Shown: piece after piece, positions 26,901 to 37,728 of the stretch
Layout: each line of letters starts with the position of its first letter
Numbering within the stretch: position 1 is the stretch's first letter
Position numbers and translations under genes: made by a program
Source of the DNA: Marchantia polymorpha subsp. ruderalis
Lineage: Eukaryota > Streptophyta > Marchantiopsida > Marchantiales > Marchantiaceae
NCBI GenBank assembly: GCA_037833965.1
Contig: AP031352.1
Coordinates: 28,708,501 to 28,772,500 of the forward strand
Reading direction: 5' to 3'
Length of the DNA: 64,000 bases
Notes under the pieces: model-generated
The model's input: only the letters and a program-made list of their open reading frames with translations
What the model was told of the DNA's origin: nothing
Databases searched by the model: none

Positions 26901-27260
26901 TTGAAGCAAGAGTGAAAACCAACGTCCTTCGAGAGTGCAATACCGTCACTGAAACGACCACCAAAACCAGGATGTATCTTTTATAACATGACAATTCAGC
27001 TCAAAGATTCGTACTTATTCCTCGCCACGTTCATCTACTTGCAGAAATTCAAAATCTCTCTCGGGTATCCGAAATGAGGCACAATCATGTCTCTGAAATA
27101 ACAAGCCGTTCATCGGGTAGGTACCTGTAGGGCTTTCAACGATCGTAACTCCGCCTTTCTGAATTCCGCTGTACACGGCTTTCATAAATTGCAACTGAAT
27201 TGGATACGGCTCGAAAGGAAACGCAGGAAATTGAACACCAGATTCCTCCGTCAGCTCCAT
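23953..27260 (-). CDS. DDX11/CHL1-type iron-sulfur DNA helicase
   Basis: Three exons on the minus strand: 27260-27125, 26825-26217 and 25898-23953, giving 896 aa (human DDX11 is about 906). Start MELTEES is the first in-frame ATG. Motifs in order: Q motif FPFEPYPIQ (14-22), Walker A SPTGTGKT (43-50), a charged insert of about 90-220 with acidic and Ser runs, motif Ia [13 protein letters not shown], four Fe-S cysteines at 245, 263, 296 and 333, DEAH box VVIDEAHN (373-380), and the C-terminal motif QSIGRAIRH. This is the XPD/FANCJ/RTEL1/DDX11 superfamily 2 class of 5'-3' helicases. The N-terminus and insert fit DDX11/CHL1, which acts in sister-chromatid cohesion and replication through structured DNA. 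No frameshift or missing core motif was noticed. Confidence 0.93.
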
Positions 27261-28392
27261 CGCAACGCCACTCCAATTTAGTTGGCACAATGCGCTACCC
27301 GACCTCGAAGCTGGAGAATGAAAATTGGCAGAGCAGGGGAGTCTCGGAGATACATGCACTCAGAAACATCCTGCTGTCTGCATCGAACACATTGTCACGA
27401 ATTGGCACAAAAACTCGCGACGGAAGACATCGGTAACAAACATAATCAGGGCTGGTGGTGCAAGCTGTAAAATCAGGGACTCAGTACTCGCTCGCGTGCG
27501 TCTCAGAATCCGTCTCCGAAAGAAATCGCGAGCTAATTCTCGCTCACGAAGCCCGGGGAAGTTGGCGGGAGCTCGAGGGGGCCAATCGAATGTTTTGAAC
27601 CACTCCACTCCATCTCCGCGCCTCTCATCACTTCACAGTACCGTCCCTAGACTACCACGTTAACCACGGCCGGCCGTATTGCTCCTAACATGGTTTCAAA
27701 AAAACCACGTAAATTATAACTACGTCCACCTTCTGTAGCCCGCGATGCTCATATTTGGTCAAGGTCGTGGCTCGTGGCAGTGTATCCCTAGACTACCACG
27801 TTAACCACGGCAGGCCGTAGTACTCCTAACAGGGATTCAAAAACCACGTAATTTACAACTACGTCTACCTTCTGTAGCCCGCGATGCTCACATTTGGTCA
27901 AGGTCGTGGCTCGTGGCAGGGTATCTCGAAACGAATCTTTCATTCTCATTCGTTCACCGGGAACCGGCTATCAGCTGTTCTCGCTTACCCGCTTACAGGT
28001 GTGATTGCTCCAATTAGTCAATGCGTGAAAGATGTTAACGAATGGATCAGCAGCTCGCGTCTGTCAGTGGCGAGATCGCCGAAGAGTTTTCGTCTTGTGG
28101 GCAATTTATTTAGTTCGAGGCAACGATTACGAAGGAAGAGGTACAACTTTTCAATTGAACCGGGTGGACATCGACAGTAGCTCCGGGTGCACGTGAGGGG
28201 TAGACGGGGATGTGACCGCCTCGGGTGAGTACATTTCTTCTACGGGTTCGTCACCTCCATAGGGCAATTCGTCGGGGTAGATGGAGTATGGCATGATGAA
28301 ACCGGCGAATACATTCGAACCTGATTTTCGTCTTGTTTTATGCGGCGCGAAACTCCGAGGTGGCAGTCGGATCGAAAATTCGGCCTCCGTTC
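27261..28392. other. Upstream region of DDX11; no secure gene
   Basis: Besides the 141-bp tandem repeat listed separately, nothing firm is seen. A minus-strand open frame at 28151-28501 begins with TTG rather than ATG. Its first in-frame ATG would give only about 46 aa (MPYSIYPDELPYGG...), and no family is recognised. It could be a small gene or an exon, but it is not called. Confidence 0.35.
27641..27922. repeat. Tandem repeat, two units of about 141 bp
   Basis: Two adjacent copies (about 27641-27780 and 27781-27922) share CCCTAGACTACCACGTTAAC near their starts and GGTCAAGGTCGTGGCTCGTG near their ends. The equivalent CCCTAG sites are 141 bp apart (27645 and 27786). They differ by scattered substitutions and small indels, so the duplication is not very recent. 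They lie about 0.4 kb upstream of the DDX11 start codon. Confidence 0.9.
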
Positions 28393-28468
28393 GGGGGGTA
28401 AGGTCAATTTGCTGAGAGCTCGCTCCGCGTGCGCGAGATACGAATTTCGAGTCCACGCGTCTTCTCCA
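28393..28468 (+). pseudogene. Degenerate tRNA-Ala-like sequence
   Basis: This aligns along its whole length with the intact tRNA-Ala(CGC) 285 bp downstream. Both have a GGGG start, followed by a TCAnnTTG / TCACCTGG D-loop match, GCTCGCTcCGCgTGCG against GCTCGCTTCGCATGCG, TTTCGAGTCCaCGC against GTTCGAGTCCCCGC, and a CTCCA end. Stem-disrupting changes and a small insertion near the 3' acceptor side mean it is unlikely to fold as a tRNA. The similarity was read by eye. Confidence 0.6.
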
Positions 28469-28677
28469 ACGCGTTCCTTTGAGTGCCGATTGCAATTGCA
28501 AGATTTGATCAAATTTGTCAAATTTGTCAAATCATCTACTTAGGCACTATTTATTGCACGAATGCGTAGGAAGAGCTTTTTATTTCGAGATGGTGGAGAG
28601 AATAGATGGTAAAGTCATTGATTGACATAGACATTTTCATAGACCATATACTTTTTACGAGAAACCGACAGCATCAA

Positions 28678-28750
28678 GGGGATGTAGCTCACCTGGTAGA
28701 GCGCTCGCTTCGCATGCGAGAGGTACGGAGTTCGAGTCCCCGCATCTCCA
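28678..28750 (+). tRNA. tRNA-Ala (anticodon CGC)
   Basis: 73-nt cloverleaf. The acceptor stem is GGGGATG with CATCTCC, and the D arm is GCTC...GAGC. Anticodon stem CTCGC/GCGAG encloses loop TTCGCAT (anticodon CGC). The T arm is CGGAG-TTCGAGT-CCCCG, followed by discriminator A. It is very close to angiosperm tRNA-Ala(CGC). One A-C mismatch lies in the T stem, where the usual plant sequence has GGGG. A TTTT terminator follows at 28753-28756. Confidence 0.93.
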
Positions 28751-28752
28751 CC

Positions 28753-28756
28753 TTTT
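28753..28756 (+). terminator. RNA polymerase III terminator of tRNA-Ala
   Basis: TTTT three bases after the tRNA 3' end. Confidence 0.7.
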
Positions 28757-29925
28757 ACTCGTTTCACCTCAATTTCCTGTGCAGTTCACTTCTCGAGCGA
28801 AGTCTTCCATTCCTCCCGAAGCAGCACCCTGAAAATCTTGTTGATGTTCTGGATTTCTGACGCTCGACCCATGTAATATGGTTTAGCGTGCGACATCTCT
28901 CCAGGATAGACAGTTGCTCTCTCTCCGTCTGTTTCTGCTCCTTAGCGTATAACATTTCTGTTCCTGCACTGATTCAGATTCAGATTATTCAGATTGTAGA
29001 ACGGAGGTCTTTATAGGGCGGAACGACGTGCTTCATGTAGGATTTATCAAAGAATTGGTGCACCGCTAACCTTCTAAGCTTCTTGCAGGAAGGTCAGTCA
29101 GCAAGTCCAAGCATCTGGCGAAATCTTTGAGGTTCTATACGTAAAGGTTTTAGAATTTGAAATAAATACCTCTATGATTCCAAGCTGTTTGTCATTCGAT
29201 GTAGGAGTTTTGGCCTGCAGACCTCTAGTAGCATGTGAGATTCTATGAACGACCTTATGTACCTGATATTACAGTTACTCTTCTGCCTCTCCCGCAATTT
29301 TTACTGCCAGAATCGCTGAGTTCTTCTCACGGTCTCCGGGAACGAAACTGAGCTACAGCTCAGACCTTGGTGTACCATCTTTGACTCAGAACAACGGATA
29401 GATTGAAAGGTGTTCTCCTTCTTGACACGAACTGGTAACATGTTCCCTCTCCTCTGTTATTTGTCCTTGCTTGGTGGTAAGCACATCCATCCTGAACTCC
29501 AGACTTCTTCTTCTTTGATGCACTAGTTTCTTGTCGGACAAAAACGGTCGATTCGATTGATCAAATCTGCTCTTCTTTATCAACCTCACGTGCAAGTTCG
29601 CAATTTCTGCGAATTAGAAGCCCGAAGTTTTTACTTGACTTGAGGCAATTGCCCCCGTTCTCTGATTGACTGAGCTGATCGATACGGAAGTTATTGTAGC
29701 TCATACCTGCTCTCCAAATTCTTAAATAGCTATCGACTTGGGAGGGAGGGAGGGAGGGAGGGAGCTTGACACATTCAGGTTCTCATACATCAGATTGCCT
29801 TCTGTAATTAGCTGACGACTGCATGACAAGGTAGTGTAGGTAAAGTTAGGTTTCAGGAAAATTCGTCTGTCACGGAGAGATGAAAGAAATATAGCAACTC
29901 TTGGAATCCGGTAAAGTTCTTCAAC
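28757..29925. other. Intergenic DNA before the 309-aa gene
   Basis: No gene is supported. It contains a GGGA microsatellite near 29740 and probably the promoter of the gene that starts at 29926. Confidence 0.4.
29740..29764. repeat. GGGA tetranucleotide microsatellite
   Basis: About six GGGA units upstream of the 309-aa gene. A complementary CCCT-rich tract lies within that gene's first exon near 30030. Confidence 0.85.
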
Positions 29926-31296
29926 ATGGATGGCAAACGCCAATACAGAACACTCGTTGGGGTGCCCACTAAAGAAAGCACTCGTCTTGCTCGGTCCGTC
30001 ATACAGTACAGTCTGAGACCCAGCTTGCCACCCTCCCTCCCCCCAGTTTCACTACCTCCACTCTGGTCTCCGGAGTCTCTTCCAAAATATCAATGGTTCA
30101 CTCGTCATCCTATAGTCGGGTACCCGCACTTGCAAATTCCGAAACGGGAGTTTCTGGAGAAAAAGAGGCTGCTGCATCAGAAGAAAAAAATCAAATCCTT
30201 CATTAGGGCTGAGCGAAGAGTCCCTCGTCAGAAGATCAGGCAATACGTCATAAATGAATACCTCCAAGAGTACCAGATTCCAACCAGGAAAAAAGGCTTC
30301 ACGAACAGGAAACTCCAGAAAGACTTACTGAAACCATGGTTCAAAGACGATCACAGATGGCTAACTCACCAGGTAAAGCACTCTCGATACATTATGGGCA
30401 GGGTAGACGACCCGACAGAGGCTGAACAGGGTCTGCACGACTCGAGACTGGGTGCCGATGGCATCCGAGCTGCCTCCTCCATGTGGAAGCAATGGTGTTT
30501 CTACCGGAATTTCCTGGCTGTGCAGAGGTACGTACTTCCACCTTCAACCAGTCTCTGTACAGTCCATAGTCACCACCTCATTCAATCAAGTGCACTGCAA
30601 TTTACATCTCACGACTTTGAGCCTTGCACATGCTTCTTTCTCAGAAATTTCCACACCTGATCCTCATCAATCAATGGAACCAACCTAAGACCATAAATAC
30701 CGTAATTTCACGAATTGCAGTACAGTAGCTAGACCAAAGACTGTCAGTACCCTCTGTTTTCACCGCTTCTTCTGGATCTCAATCGATTACATCTTCAAGC
30801 CCAGTGCGTGATTTTTCAATGGAGGTCAATCAATGGATTATTCAATTTTTCAGTGAGCTTGAATATCCCACTCAAGCTCACTGCAATCGCCATTTTCTCT
30901 TGATTTCCACTTTCATCCCTGCTATGCAAATGATTCCTGCCTGAGTGCCGTGGATCATGGACATGCAGAGCTCGACCCGGGTACAAGGGACTGGACTCCA
31001 TGACGATAACCTACAGGCTGCCATGGGAAGACAGACACTGCTGCTGGCCATATATCAAGGAAAGGCACGGCTGGCCATGGGCTGCGCTCATTCCCCAGGG
31101 ACCGTATGGCTGGTCTCCATTCTGGTGGGAGTTCCGCCAATTTGGCGACCTTCCTCTTTACTGCGCCAAGAAGCCCACGAAACCGCCAGAAGGACTCTTC
31201 AAGACTCAGATCGGCCCTTGTAAATCAAGAGGTGGCCCTGGATTCGATGCGGCTGGCTGCGACTACGCATTGCAAGACGCATATCATTGCAATTAA
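29926..31296 (+). CDS. Uncharacterised 309-aa basic/aromatic protein
   Basis: Two exons, 29926-30527 and 30969-31296, are joined in frame through a strong donor (AG|GTACGT) and acceptor (GCAG|A). The family is not recognised. The first part carries a Pro/Ser/Leu low-complexity stretch (about residues 32-50). A very basic helical region follows (about 75-140, with KKKIKSFIRAERR and RKLQKDLLKPWF). The C-terminal exon is rich in Trp, Tyr, Pro and Gly (RLPWEDRHCCWPYIKE, WPWAALIPQGPYGWSPFWW) and looks like a compact folded domain. No transmembrane segment is evident. A basic protein of this kind could bind RNA or belong to an organellar ribosome, but that is speculation. Two open exons joined by consensus splice sites support a real gene. 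The true start could be further 3' if the CCCT-rich tract marks an intron. Confidence 0.65.
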
Positions 31297-31600
31297 TTTA
31301 TTAATCGTCTGCACTGCCAGAAAATGTATTCTCGTGTTTGACTTCCGGGGACATTCTTCTTCCCCTCGTGCTTGAAACGGGATTTTCCGTTTTCTAGCTT
31401 CGGGAGCCTCCACCCTTCGCATTTGACAACAGCGGGAACGAGAATTTTACATCACTCCATGGGGAGCGATTCGCTCTCATCGGAGGGAAATCTCTAAACT
31501 TCAATCCGCCAACCGTTTTAGACACAAGGCACCAAATATCTTTTTGCAAGTATGTAGAAAATACATGTAAAATACATGTTGAAATTAAAATATTGATGCG
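31297..31600. other. 3' flank of the 309-aa gene
   Basis: Presumed 3' UTR and flank with no further gene. AATAAA-like sequences occur further on in AT-rich DNA and cannot be assigned. Confidence 0.35.
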
Positions 31601-34236
31601 CAAGGACTTCGCACTGGATTATGTGTTGGTTTTCTGAATCTTCGTACACCCTAATTCATGAACCAGAACGCGGGCCCAGTGGATGTTAAGCTCTTTTACT
31701 TATGCATCTGTATTTATCAGTCTGTTCGAGTCTTTATCTTTTTTGTTGCATGTTCTATTATTTATAAATATGAATAAAATGTACTTGTATGGATATTTAC
31801 ATACTACGTCTTCAAGTTATTCACCAACAAGCATGACACTAAACTGTTTTAAAAACGTCTGAAAGAATATAATCTCTTGTAACTTTCATTGCACCTTTTC
31901 AATTGCAGCTATTTATTCCAAATGGTCTCATCGAAATAAATATTTTCATTCTCTTTGAAATGTATAAAGTATTATATGAAATTTAATGTATCTTCTCTTG
32001 CTATTTAGAACTTTTATCACTCCAAGGCATTGGTTCAATGCAAGCAAGCTTTTGCGTTGAAAATGGAGATAAGTATTATCTTAACTCTTTGAAATATTGT
32101 AATATTTTTCAATAATTGTCTACATTAACAAAAAGACAATTGATTCACTAATAAGTGATTAGATTTCTTCAAACCTATATAATTAACTATTTATGAAATA
32201 AAATCCTTTTTTATAGATAGAGATTAAGAGACAAAATCTAAGTTCATCATCTATTAAGCATTGCATTAAATATTACATATGTGATGCATTAGAATATATA
32301 TATATCACAGATCAACTTACTGAAAACTTACTTACAACTTATTGATTTACATATCCTACATGACCAAGATTGCATCCATTGTCGCATCAATATTTTTAAA
32401 AATAACAAGATGCACATTTATACACAAAATTCTTTCAATTTTTATTATCTCATAATATCAATACCACAACAAAAAATTTTAATTTTTTACTGTTGAATAA
32501 CGCAATCATTTATAACATGTAATATGATTTGTTCACTATCTCTTGTTAATGATTTAATTGATATTTCAATTGAATGATAGCATAACACAATATCTATTAG
32601 ATTAGCCATATTACTATTTGTACCTTGATGATACCCTTGCGGAACACAAATAGCTCAATGGTACCCAACATGTATAGATTCATGCGATGAAAATTCATTA
32701 TTGTCACACCGTCATTCATGTTTTGAACAAAGTTCTTGTAACTATAGTATGCAGTGCGAGTAGTAATTGCAGCTAGCCCTATCTGCTATTCTCACTATCA
32801 CCGAGTGATTGCAACTCCAAAGTGACCTCTCTTGAAGCTAATGCTTGCAACGTTCTTGTCAGTTTGTCATGAAGTTTATCTATCGATGATTACAAGAGAT
32901 TGTCTCTCTACTCTTCTGATTTGTTATGCGTCACGTATTTGTTTTGTTATAGACTTAAGATTATGCTCAAGGAACCGATGTCTCATGTAAGCTCTTGGAA
33001 GCTCAAGATTACACACTGACTATCTCCACCCCTAAACCAATATGATCTCAAAATCACATTTTGGATTCATTCACATGACTTCCAAAGCGCCCAACTACCT
33101 TCCCTTAGCCTCCTCCTTACTCCCTCCACAAGCATCTTTTAAAACTTATTCAAGCATGCATTGTATAACACAATATGTTATGCAACAAATGAATACAAGA
33201 ATGTCAAAACTTGACCAAAATTTATAATTAATTTTATTCTTCCCAATTTCACACCAATATCTCGTACTATCCAAGTAACAATTGCATATGATGTCAATAT
33301 GTAAAAATTATTATAAATCTTTCTAAACAATTACTAGAACTCTACAACTCTTGTATCCATCTTTTAGCTACTGTTTTAACTTCAAATTTATACTAATGGT
33401 TTAAATAATAACTTTGATTATAAAATGATCTAATCATGCCATATGATTCTGTAAATATATTGGAAAAAAATTTCTCTTTCTGTTTTTCTTGATCATCAAA
33501 TTGTACTCATAATCTACTCTGTTAGTGAAAACCTTCAATACATTTTTCACATCTTGTTGAATATATTCCAAGATATTTTACAAATTTGCAAGTGATCTTT
33601 AATACAATTTTCAAACTTCATTGAATTTTTTTAAAATTTTCATCATGATCAGTGAATTTTATCAATTTAATTGGTACTTTAATATAATAAAAAATGATTC
33701 AAAGTGTTAATATAATAATTATGATATTTTAGAAATTAATAGTAACTTTTAATATCTAAACTAATATTCATCTTAAGCTCAATTTACATAGATTAAGAAA
33801 TAAAATTAGCTAAAAAAATATTATAAACATTTTCATAGAGATGCAATCTTAAGAAAAAATTTAAAAAAATCAAAATAATAATTAAAAAAATATCTTCACT
33901 TTTAATTCACAAAAATCTTGTGAATTGATTTTGATTTAATTTTATGAACATAGATGACAAATATAACGATCTTTTAGATTTTAAATTTAAAAAATATAAG
34001 ATAGTAATGTTTTGAATTTTTTTGATTCTCTATAATTTGATATTAAGAAATTATAAGATGTTTCTATAATCTATTATACAGTATTCATAAAATCTTAGAT
34101 CATTTTAGTTACTCTTGGAGTTTTGGCTTAAAAAAATTGTCATGATCTGATACATTTCCATCTTTAACGATAGATCAGTTTGAGATTATTGATTAAAATA
34201 ACAAGATGATCATTTGTTTTGTTGAACAAGAAGATT

Positions 34237-34318
34237 ATTTTTTCTCTCATTCAAGACCGTGCGTGAGCGCGCTACGCGTGTAGGGCGCTCATGCACGGTC
34301 TTGAATGAGAGAAAAAAT
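34237..34318. repeat. Near-perfect 34-bp inverted repeat (hairpin)
   Basis: Arms 34237-34270 and 34285-34318 pair at 33 of 34 positions around a 14-nt loop. The arm reads from ATTTTTTCTCTCATTCAAGA into CCGTGCGTGAGCGC. This segment contains CG sites in an otherwise CG-depleted island. Confidence 0.9.
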
Positions 34319-34357
34319 ATTTAGTCAGTGCTACGCTCGTAATAAATAACGTGCGCG

Positions 34358-34423
34358 TAAATCGTCAAACCATTTCTTGTCTTCGGCTCTTCTTACCTAG
34401 GGCGGAAATGGCTTGACAATTTA
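34358..34423. repeat. 18-bp imperfect inverted repeat (hairpin)
   Basis: Arms 34358-34375 (TAAATCGTCAAACCATTT) and 34406-34423 (AAATGGCTTGACAATTTA) pair at 16 of 18 positions around a 30-nt loop, 40 bp after the first hairpin. Confidence 0.75.
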
Positions 34424-36100
34424 CTTGCGGTAACAAGGTATGAAAATCCAAGAGAAGCTACTGGACATATTGTATGTGCTAATTTCCATTTAGCTAATCT
34501 CAGGCATCTGGGCTCTTCTCTATGCCATCACTCTAAACATCTATCTTAGAAAGTTGTTTGATATTAGAAAATAGTTGACTGTATGATGTTGTACCATTGT
34601 GTAGAACTATACTTGTTGGATCCAAATGTATCACATCAAATAATATTCTCATTGAAAACACAAACTAATTTAAACATCATGAATCTAACATTTTAACTTA
34701 CATATAAATATATAAGAACATAGTTTAGATATAATAACATAGTAGGTTGATGATCTGGTTGTTTGCCAATTAAATCAAGTTATTGATCATGATTTGAGTA
34801 TATTCATTTGATTAAAAAAATTCCAAATTTTCATAGTATGTTGATGATATTTTTGTAGTGTAATGATTGATTTCTCTTTTAACTTATTTGATGAAAATTA
34901 AGCTTTATCACAAAAAAATCAAAAATCAAAAACGTAGTATTAGATTTTGATGTATCATAAAATGAAATTTAAAATATTGTTAGTTCTTTTAGCTGTCAAT
35001 TTATGAGAACTCATCCCACTATATTAATGTTGTATCAAGTTCAAGATAAATTAGTCATATCTTATAATTAAGGTTTATATATATATTGTAAAATATGAAA
35101 CCCAAACATCAAAAATATCTGGCCCATAATAAATAATAGATAAAAATCAAACACAAAAGTTCAAAAGTGTGTAAGAATAAATCAAATAACAATTAAATTT
35201 TGAAAAATATTTGATAGAGTACATCAATTCGTTAAAATACCAATTTAAATAAAATATATTGATTTGTTTCATTCATATTAAAATTTTAATTCTATCTATA
35301 TGATCAATCTTCAAAATATGACTCTTTATTTTTTAATTTAATCAGTTACACAAAATAATTATATTCAATACTCTTTTCTTAATTACAAAATATTATGTGA
35401 AATTCATAATATTTTAAGCCTACATATGTCAATAAACGCATGAGCTGTACTCAATGTGTTTGAAAATGGGGTTTCTTGTTCCTTTTTTCTCTTTGTTGCC
35501 TGATTTGTAGCTAATTCAACTTGGAATTGTAATTTGTTCAAGATCATAAAAAATAATTATGGATCAATAAGAATAATTCTTTTGGAAAAAAACAGTCAAT
35601 TTTTCTCTTAACTCTTGAATAAACAAAGTCAATAACTGGAATATTGAGTCGGTTGTTTATGATAAATTTTTTGAGAAGTGCTAGCATTTTTTTATTAATT
35701 TTCTAAATTTACAGGTGATTTAAAATATATTTACATTTTCTTTAGATATATGCTTTCACGTCTCCTAGAAAGATTATTTATTTCACAATATTAGAGCAAA
35801 TTTCCGAAGAACCAATGAGATTCTCTTGTGCACTTTACTTCAAAAAGGTTCCAAATGAGTGGATATGGAGAGATTAGACAAATATTTAAATCATGGACTG
35901 CAAATCTACAAAACCCTATCTGTGGTGGCAAAGTCACACCAATCATCTACCAGAAAAGTTCATTTGAGATTTGGAATTTATATAGATATATAATTTAATT
36001 ATGTTAAAAAATTGGTGCTCTCTACAATCCATTAAGAGCTGAATCTAAACTTGTTAAACAAAGGTTATGATTCGGATATCATTTACGATGGTGGGATTGC

Positions 36101-37728
36101 AATGATAGCTCGGCGCAATGTATAGGATTAATTATATAGTTGTCTTCAAGTCCTGGATGTTTCTTACGATGAATGAGTTCCTTTTCTCCATATAAGCTTC
36201 CCACTGCTCGTGCGACACTAGATGTGTTAATTGATGAACCAAATTGAACCCAATCTTCCGTTCAATGCCAGGTTCATACATGATTCTATCCTTCAAATCC
36301 TTTTTGATTGAGACGATGATAGATATGGATAGAAACGAGGTCGTCTATTACAGTGTTGGGGTTCTTGAGCCTTAAACCTGAGCCTGCCATATCGCCAGGT
36401 TACAAAAATTGTTGGGACCCAAAAATGAGTTCTAGAAGGCACCACTGTTTGAAAACCAGTGGGGACTTCTAGAACAACCAAATCCATCATTAGACATGAG
36501 CGATCTGTAGAACAAATGAATGAAATACGACATATGAATAACTGAAAAGTCCTCGGGAACTGTATGGTTACTATTAGAACAATCATTTCGGAGAAAATAT
36601 GGAACGTGCAAGGAATTAAAAATAAGAGTCACCCCGACATGATTTCCCGTACAAATAGTATGCGTTATATGATGCTACCCATTTGGGTGCTGCATGCAGT
36701 ACTCCTATCAACTGCTGTGGAAACATATTCACGGTCTCAATTGACTTTACATATACATATACCAATACACTTGATCACATATACAAATGCTTCGGGAATC
36801 GTGGGTCAAATGGTTATTCCCACTCATCATGAGAGATCCCTACAAAAAGTCTGGGCCCTCCCCTGCTACTGCCTTCGTGCCGAAGAAAGAGAATCAAGCT
36901 TTGCCAGATACCCAAGAGACAGTGAGACAAAAAGATAACAATCTGCTGAAAATGAGGTCCTCGACATCTTTTGACCCTTGAATTATACTTGTGTTCCTCG
37001 GGCCAGCGATTGGAACGCACAAAAATACATACTTTACACTACTTGCGGCAGATGTTCTGGCAGAAAGAATGAATGATTGATTGACTTCACACATTTCTTT
37101 CTTCAACACAAAGTTCCTCTTTCAAAGGGAGCAGAGGAGACAAGAAGACGACCCCATGAGGAAGTCACCTAACACCGCCGTTATGTACATTCCGCACATT
37201 CTTACTTACTGCACTAGGGTGGCACTAATTGCTCACAATATGAATTCGGATCCAGAAGGAGAATCAGCGGTAATCTCTACTTCTGTCAAGAAACTTGAGT
37301 GCTACGTGGGAGGTCAGAGTCGAGCGAAATCGTAGTGCCTCTCAATGTCCTGGGATCGATTCAACTAAATTCCACTTTACGCTATACAGAGCTGATGTCT
37401 AGCAAGCTAAGCCTTCTGCAATGAACTAGATATTTAATTTTTGATCAAAACCTACCACCCAAATAAGGGTACGCTCTCAATTCATATCACAATCTGAAAT
37501 AGTCGTTGCTTGTGATCTTTACAGATCATCCATCGACGGCGCGTCGAACTGTCAAATACAAGTACTAATATCCAAGTACCTTCAGAATTGCTGGAAAGAT
37601 TTCACGGTCACGAGACATAACCGGATCACTGCGTGCGTTCGTGGCTTCATTCACCTCCCTTTTCTCAGATACGAGGTAAGACATAAGTGAAATATGTTAC
37701 AAATGTAAAATGACGGCTCAACAATCCA
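36101..37728. other. Intergenic DNA downstream of the J-domain gene
   Basis: Normal composition with no supported gene. Open frames near 36293-36938 and 37081-37335 show no domain. A small hairpin at 36429-36475 is listed separately. Confidence 0.4.
36429..36475. repeat. Short inverted repeat with 10-bp outer arms
   Basis: GTTCTAGAAG (36429-36438) pairs with CTTCTAGAAC (36466-36475). An inner CCACTG/CAGTGG pairing gives a compact 47-nt hairpin. Confidence 0.7.

Larger units (their letters stand above)
31601..36100. other. AT-rich gene-free island 2
   Basis: A long stretch of very low GC with every frame interrupted. CG dinucleotides are almost absent except around 34250-34440, where two hairpin-forming segments rich in CG sites sit. 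No coding gene, tRNA or long terminal repeat is seen. Confidence 0.55.

Noticed and set aside
34426-34440. GGTAACAAGGTA resembling the 3' end of small-subunit rRNA
   Set aside because: The match is only about 11 nt and flanking sequence does not continue the rRNA.
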